DNA of 64,000 bases from DASYAE01 sp036501535 (GTDB lineage Bacteria; Actinomycetota; Actinomycetes; Streptomycetales; Catenulisporaceae): positions 62,001-126,000 of the forward strand of contig DASYAE010000021.1 of the NCBI GenBank assembly GCA_036501535.1, read 5' to 3'. Below the pieces are notes generated by a model. The model saw nothing but the letters and a program-made list of their open reading frames with translations, was not told where the DNA came from and did no database searches. The translations under genes were made by a program, and so were the position numbers. Below are positions 60,749-64,000 of the stretch, piece after piece (position 1 is the first letter of the stretch; every line of letters starts with the position of its first letter).

Positions 60749-63700
60749 GTGACCTCGACCGCTGCACAGCTGCGAAAGGCCCTAGCCGAGCGTGTAGTCG
60801 TCGCGGACGGAGCGATGGGCACGATGCTGCAGGCCCAGGATCCGACGCTGGACGACTTCCAGGGCTTGGAGGGCTGCAACGACGTCCTCTGCGCGTCCCG
60901 GCCCGACATCGTCCGTTCGGTGCACGACGCGTATTTCGCTGTGGGCGTAGACGCAGTGGAGACCAACACGTTCGGGGTGAATCTCACCGCGCTCGGCGAA
61001 TACGACGCGGCCGACCGGGTCTACGAACTGGCCGAGGCCGGCGCGCGGATCGCCCGCGAGGTGGCCGACGGTTACGCCACGCCCGACCGGCCGCGCTGGG
61101 TGCTCGGCTCGGTCGGGCCAGGGACCAAGCTGCCCACGCTCGGCCACGTGTCCTATGCGGCCATCCGCGACGCGTACGAGCAGCAGTGCGCCGGGCTGAT
61201 CGCGGGCGGTGTGCACGCCTTCATCATCGAGACCTCACAGGACCTGCTCCAGGTCAAGGCGGCCGTGGTCGGCGCGAAGCGGGCCATGCGCGCGGCCGGC
61301 GTCGACCTGCCGATCATCGCGCAGGTCGCCATCGAGACCACCGGCATCATGCTGGTCGGCTCGGAGATCGGCGCCGCGCTCACCGCGATCGAGCCGCTCG
61401 GCGTGGACCTGATCGGGATGAACTGCTCCACCGGTCCGGCCGAGATGGGCGAGCACCTGCGCCACCTGTCCAAGTACGCGACGATCGGCCTGTCCTGCAT
61501 GCCCAACGCCGGCCTGCCGATCCTCGGCAAGCACGGGGCCGAATACCCGCTGACGCCGGAACAGCTGGCCGACGCGCACGACGCTTTCACCCGCGACTAC
61601 GGGCTCTCCCTCGTCGGCGGCTTCTGCGGGACCACGCCGGAGCACCTGCGGCAGCTGGTCGAGCGGGTGCGCGGCCGGGAGATCGCGCGGCGCTCGCCGC
61701 GCCCCGAGCCGTCCGCCGCCTCGCTCTACCAGAGCGTCCCGTTCCGACAGGACACCTCGTTCATGGCGATCGGCGAGCGGACCAACGCCAACGGCTCGAA
61801 GGCCTTCCGCGAGGTGCTGCTGGCCGAGGACTGGAACGGCTGCGTCGAGATCGCCCGCGCGCAGATCCGGGACGGCGCGCACATGCTCGACGTCTGCGTC
61901 GACTACGTCGGCCGGGACGGCGCCAAGGACATGCGCGAGGTCGTCGGGCGGCTGGCCGCCGCGTCCACGCTGCCGCTCGTGCTGGACTCCACCGAGCCGC
62001 CGGTGCTGGAGGCCGGGCTCGAGCTGCTCGGCGGGCGCGCGGTGATCAACTCGGTCAACTACGAGGACGGAGACGGCCCGGACTCGCGCTTCGCCCGGGT
62101 CATGGCGCTGGTTGCGGAGCACGGCGCGGCGGTGATCGCGCTGACCATCGACGAGCAGGGCCAGGCCCGCACCGCCGAGCACAAGGTGGCCGTGGCCGAG
62201 CGGCTGATCGGGGACATCACAGGGAACTGGGGCGTGTCCGAGTCCTCGATCCTGGTCGACTGCCTCACCTTCACCATCGCCACCGGCCAGGAGGAGTCCC
62301 GGCGCGACGGGCTGGAGACCATCGAGGCGATCAGGGAGCTCAAGCGCCGGCACCCAGACGTGCAGACCACGCTGGGCCTGTCCAACATCTCCTTCGGCCT
62401 GAACCCGGCCGCCCGGCAGGTGCTCAACTCGGTGTTCCTGCACGAGTGCGTCGAGGCCGGGCTGGACTCGGCGATCGTGCACGCCTCGAAGATCGAGCCG
62501 ATCTCCCGGATCCCCGAGCAGCAGCGCGAGGTCGCGCTGGACCTGGTCTACGACCGGCGCCGGCCGGCCGACGGGGACCGGCCCGCGTACGACCCGCTGG
62601 GCCGGTTCCTGGAGCTGTTCGAGGGCGTCTCGACCGCGTCGACGAGGGCCTCGCGGGCCGAGGAGCTGGCCGCGCTGCCGCTGGACGAGCGGCTGCAGCG
62701 GCGCATCGTGGACGGCGAGCGCAACGGGCTCGAGGCCGACCTCGAAGAGGCGCTGGGCCGGATGCCCGCCCTGCAGATCGTCAACGAGGTGCTGCTGGAG
62801 GGCATGAAGACGGTCGGCGAGCTGTTCGGCTCCGGCCAGATGCAGCTGCCGTTCGTGCTGCAGTCCGCCGAGGTGATGAAGAACGCGGTCGCCTACCTCG
62901 AGCCGCACATGGAGAAGTCCGACTCCTCCGGCAAGGCCGTGGTGGTGCTGGCCACGGTCAAGGGCGACGTGCACGACATCGGCAAGAACCTGGTCGACAT
63001 CATCCTGACCAACAACGGCTACACCGTGGTCAACCTCGGCATCAAGCAGCCGATCTCGGTCATCCTGCAGGCCGCCGAGGAGCACGCGGCGGACGTGATC
63101 GGCATGTCCGGCCTGCTGGTCAAGTCCACCGTGGTGATGAAGGAGAACCTTGAGGAGATGAACCAGCGCGGCGTGGCCGCCCGCTGGCCGGTGCTGCTCG
63201 GCGGCGCGGCGCTCACCCGCGCCTACGTCGAGCAGGACCTCGCCGAGATCTACCAGGGCGAGGTGCGGTACGCGCGCGACGCCTTCGAGGGGCTGCGGCT
63301 GATGGACGCGGTCGCGACGGCGAAGACCGCCGGCGGCGTCGATCTCGCGCAGGCGCTGCCCGAGCTGCGCAAGCGCCGCGTCGCGAAGGGCGCCACGTTG
63401 ATCCAGACGGATGAGAGCGAGATGCCGGCCCGCTCGGACGTCGCCACCGACAACCCGATCCCGACGCCGCCGTTCTGGGGAAGCCGCGTGGTCAAGGGCA
63501 TCGCGCTGAACGACTACGCCTCCTGGCTCGACGAGCGCGCCACCTTCCTCGGTCAGTGGGGCCTGCGCGCCGCGCGCGGCGGCGAGGGGCCCGGCTACGA
63601 GGAGCTGGTGGAGACCGAGGGCCGGCCGCGGCTGCGCATGTGGCTCGACCGGCTGCACACCGAGGGGCTGCTCGAGGCGGCCGTCGTCTACGGGTTCTTC

Positions 63701-64000
63701 CCCGCGGTCTCGAAGGGCGACGACCTGATCGTGCTGGACGAGGCCAGCGCGGAGCGCATGCGGTTCAGCTTCCCGCGGCAGCGGCGCGACCGGCACCTGT
63801 GCCTGGCCGACTTCTTCCGGCCGCAGGAGGCGGACGAGACCGACGTGGTCGCCTTCCAGCTGGTGACCGTCGGCAGCCGGATCGCCCGGCGCACCGCCGA
63901 GCTGTTCGAGGCCAACGCCTACCGGGACTACCTCGAGCTGCACGGCCTGTCGGTGCAGCTGACCGAGGCGCTGGCCGAGTACTGGCACGCCCGGGTGCGC
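60749..64000 (+). CDS. metH: Cobalamin-dependent methionine synthase MetH (3' end outside window)
   Basis: The first 1084 residues are visible; the frame is open to the right edge. Domains in order: homocysteine-binding (1-300, VVADGAMGTMLQ, GMNCSTGP with Cys226), pterin-binding (about 325-590, FMAIGERTNANGSKAF), cap (about 615-715), B12-binding with His742 in DVHDIGKNLVDII, and the start of the activation domain (about 870 on, WLDERATFLGQWGL). In the zinc site GGCCGTTP reads GGFCGTTP: Phe292-Cys293, so one of three zinc cysteines is changed. No cobalamin riboswitch is seen in the 122-bp leader; GGAG precedes GTG 60749. Confidence 0.95.
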   Translation, partial: MTSTAAQLRKALAERVVVADGAMGTMLQAQDPTLDDFQGLEGCNDVLCASRPDIVRSVHDAYFAVGVDAVETNTFGVNLTALGEYDAADRVYELAEAGARIAREVADGYATPDRPRWVLGSVGPGTKLPTLGHVSYAAIRDAYEQQCAGLIAGGVHAFIIETSQDLLQVKAAVVGAKRAMRAAGVDLPIIAQVAIETTGIMLVGSEIGAALTAIEPLGVDLIGMNCSTGPAEMGEHLRHLSKYATIGLSCMPNAGLPILGKHGAEYPLTPEQLADAHDAFTRDYGLSLVGGFCGTTPEHLRQLVERVRGREIARRSPRPEPSAASLYQSVPFRQDTSFMAIGERTNANGSKAFREVLLAEDWNGCVEIARAQIRDGAHMLDVCVDYVGRDGAKDMREVVGRLAAASTLPLVLDSTEPPVLEAGLELLGGRAVINSVNYEDGDGPDSRFARVMALVAEHGAAVIALTIDEQGQARTAEHKVAVAERLIGDITGNWGVSESSILVDCLTFTIATGQEESRRDGLETIEAIRELKRRHPDVQTTLGLSNISFGLNPAARQVLNSVFLHECVEAGLDSAIVHASKIEPISRIPEQQREVALDLVYDRRRPADGDRPAYDPLGRFLELFEGVSTASTRASRAEELAALPLDERLQRRIVDGERNGLEADLEEALGRMPALQIVNEVLLEGMKTVGELFGSGQMQLPFVLQSAEVMKNAVAYLEPHMEKSDSSGKAVVVLATVKGDVHDIGKNLVDIILTNNGYTVVNLGIKQPISVILQAAEEHAADVIGMSGLLVKSTVVMKENLEEMNQRGVAARWPVLLGGAALTRAYVEQDLAEIYQGEVRYARDAFEGLRLMDAVATAKTAGGVDLAQALPELRKRRVAKGATLIQTDESEMPARSDVATDNPIPTPPFWGSRVVKGIALNDYASWLDERATFLGQWGLRAARGGEGPGYEELVETEGRPRLRMWLDRLHTEGLLEAAVVYGFFPAVSKGDDLIVLDEASAERMRFSFPRQRRDRHLCLADFFRPQEADETDVVAFQLVTVGSRIARRTAELFEANAYRDYLELHGLSVQLTEALAEYWHARVR

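Noticed and set aside
61235..63988. 917-codon open frame antisense to metH
   Set aside because: Mirror of MetH third-position GC bias (Arg/Val/Gly-rich); the metH frame has clear domains and motifs.

Overview
The window is typical high-GC actinobacterial (Actinomycetota) chromosome. Support comes from the very high G+C, the many GTG starts, GTGA/ATGA translational couplings, a mycothiol gene (mshC), an actinobacterial-type SUF operon headed by sufR, F420-type LLM oxidoreductase, IdeR/DmdR-type iron boxes, and gene orders recalled from Streptomyces. A morphologically complex actinomycete (Streptomyces/Catenulispora-like) is plausible, but the sequence alone does not fix the genus. It is mostly core and near-core chromosome. 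The only mobile-DNA trace is a transposase-derived ORF, and there are a few degenerate genes. I see no rRNA, tRNA, CRISPR array or prophage.

Layout. 1-3.2 kb: end of a mannose-6-phosphate isomerase, a shortened NB-ARC/TPR protein, and a DapA-family aldolase divergent from a LysR regulator. 3.2-8.6 kb (minus): DUF2079 membrane protein, a two-gene ABC-2 transporter, heme A synthase ctaA and a pentapeptide-repeat protein. 8.7-15.6 kb (plus): sufR-sufB-sufD-Rieske-sufC-sufS-sufU-sufT-like, closed by a textbook terminator. 15.6-19.6 kb: VOC protein, MDR oxidoreductase, an unusual SDR divergent from a TetR gene that is coupled to dapF. 19.6-25.2 kb (minus): an iron-uptake operon (lipoprotein propeller, DyP peroxidase, Fe-binding lipoprotein, fused permease) preceded by three iron boxes at exact 25-bp intervals. 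25.4-34.6 kb: MOSC, GlxA-type regulator, rhodanese, PAS-GAF-PP2C phosphatase, ABC-F ATPase, small HTH protein, enoyl-CoA hydratase, SGNH hydrolase. 34.6-44.8 kb: transposase-derived protein, SURF1, mscL, DUF1003, aldo/keto reductase, a DrrABC-like exporter, a second SURF1-like protein, DUF3817 and an acidic-tailed protein. 44.8-52.3 kb: MFS exporter and TetR regulator separated by a seven-copy tandem operator, AHSA1 protein, a P-loop kinase, a VOC pseudogene, a RecD2-like protein without a Walker A lysine, and an aldo/keto reductase. 52.6-64 kb: LLM oxidoreductase, histidine phosphatase, DUF3090, SCO1664-type PI-kinase-like protein, mshC, proline iminopeptidase, a ZnuA-like lipoprotein, PAC2 protein and metH, which runs off the right edge.

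How the genes fit together. SUF, the iron operon, ctaA and the two SURF1 genes all serve Fe-S/heme/terminal-oxidase biogenesis. The phosphatase-DUF3090-kinase trio beside mshC is a conserved but poorly understood actinobacterial module. Many genes show a -10 hexamer (TANNNT) ending 6-8 bases before the start codon, which indicates leaderless mRNAs. I used this to choose starts where no ribosome binding site exists. The most noteworthy signals are the seven-copy operator array at 46.4 kb, the phased triple iron box at 25.2 kb, the kinase/phosphatase module at 53.7-56.0 kb, and a set of proteins with family-defining catalytic or metal-binding residues replaced (SDR, RecD2-like, ZnuA-like, MetH).
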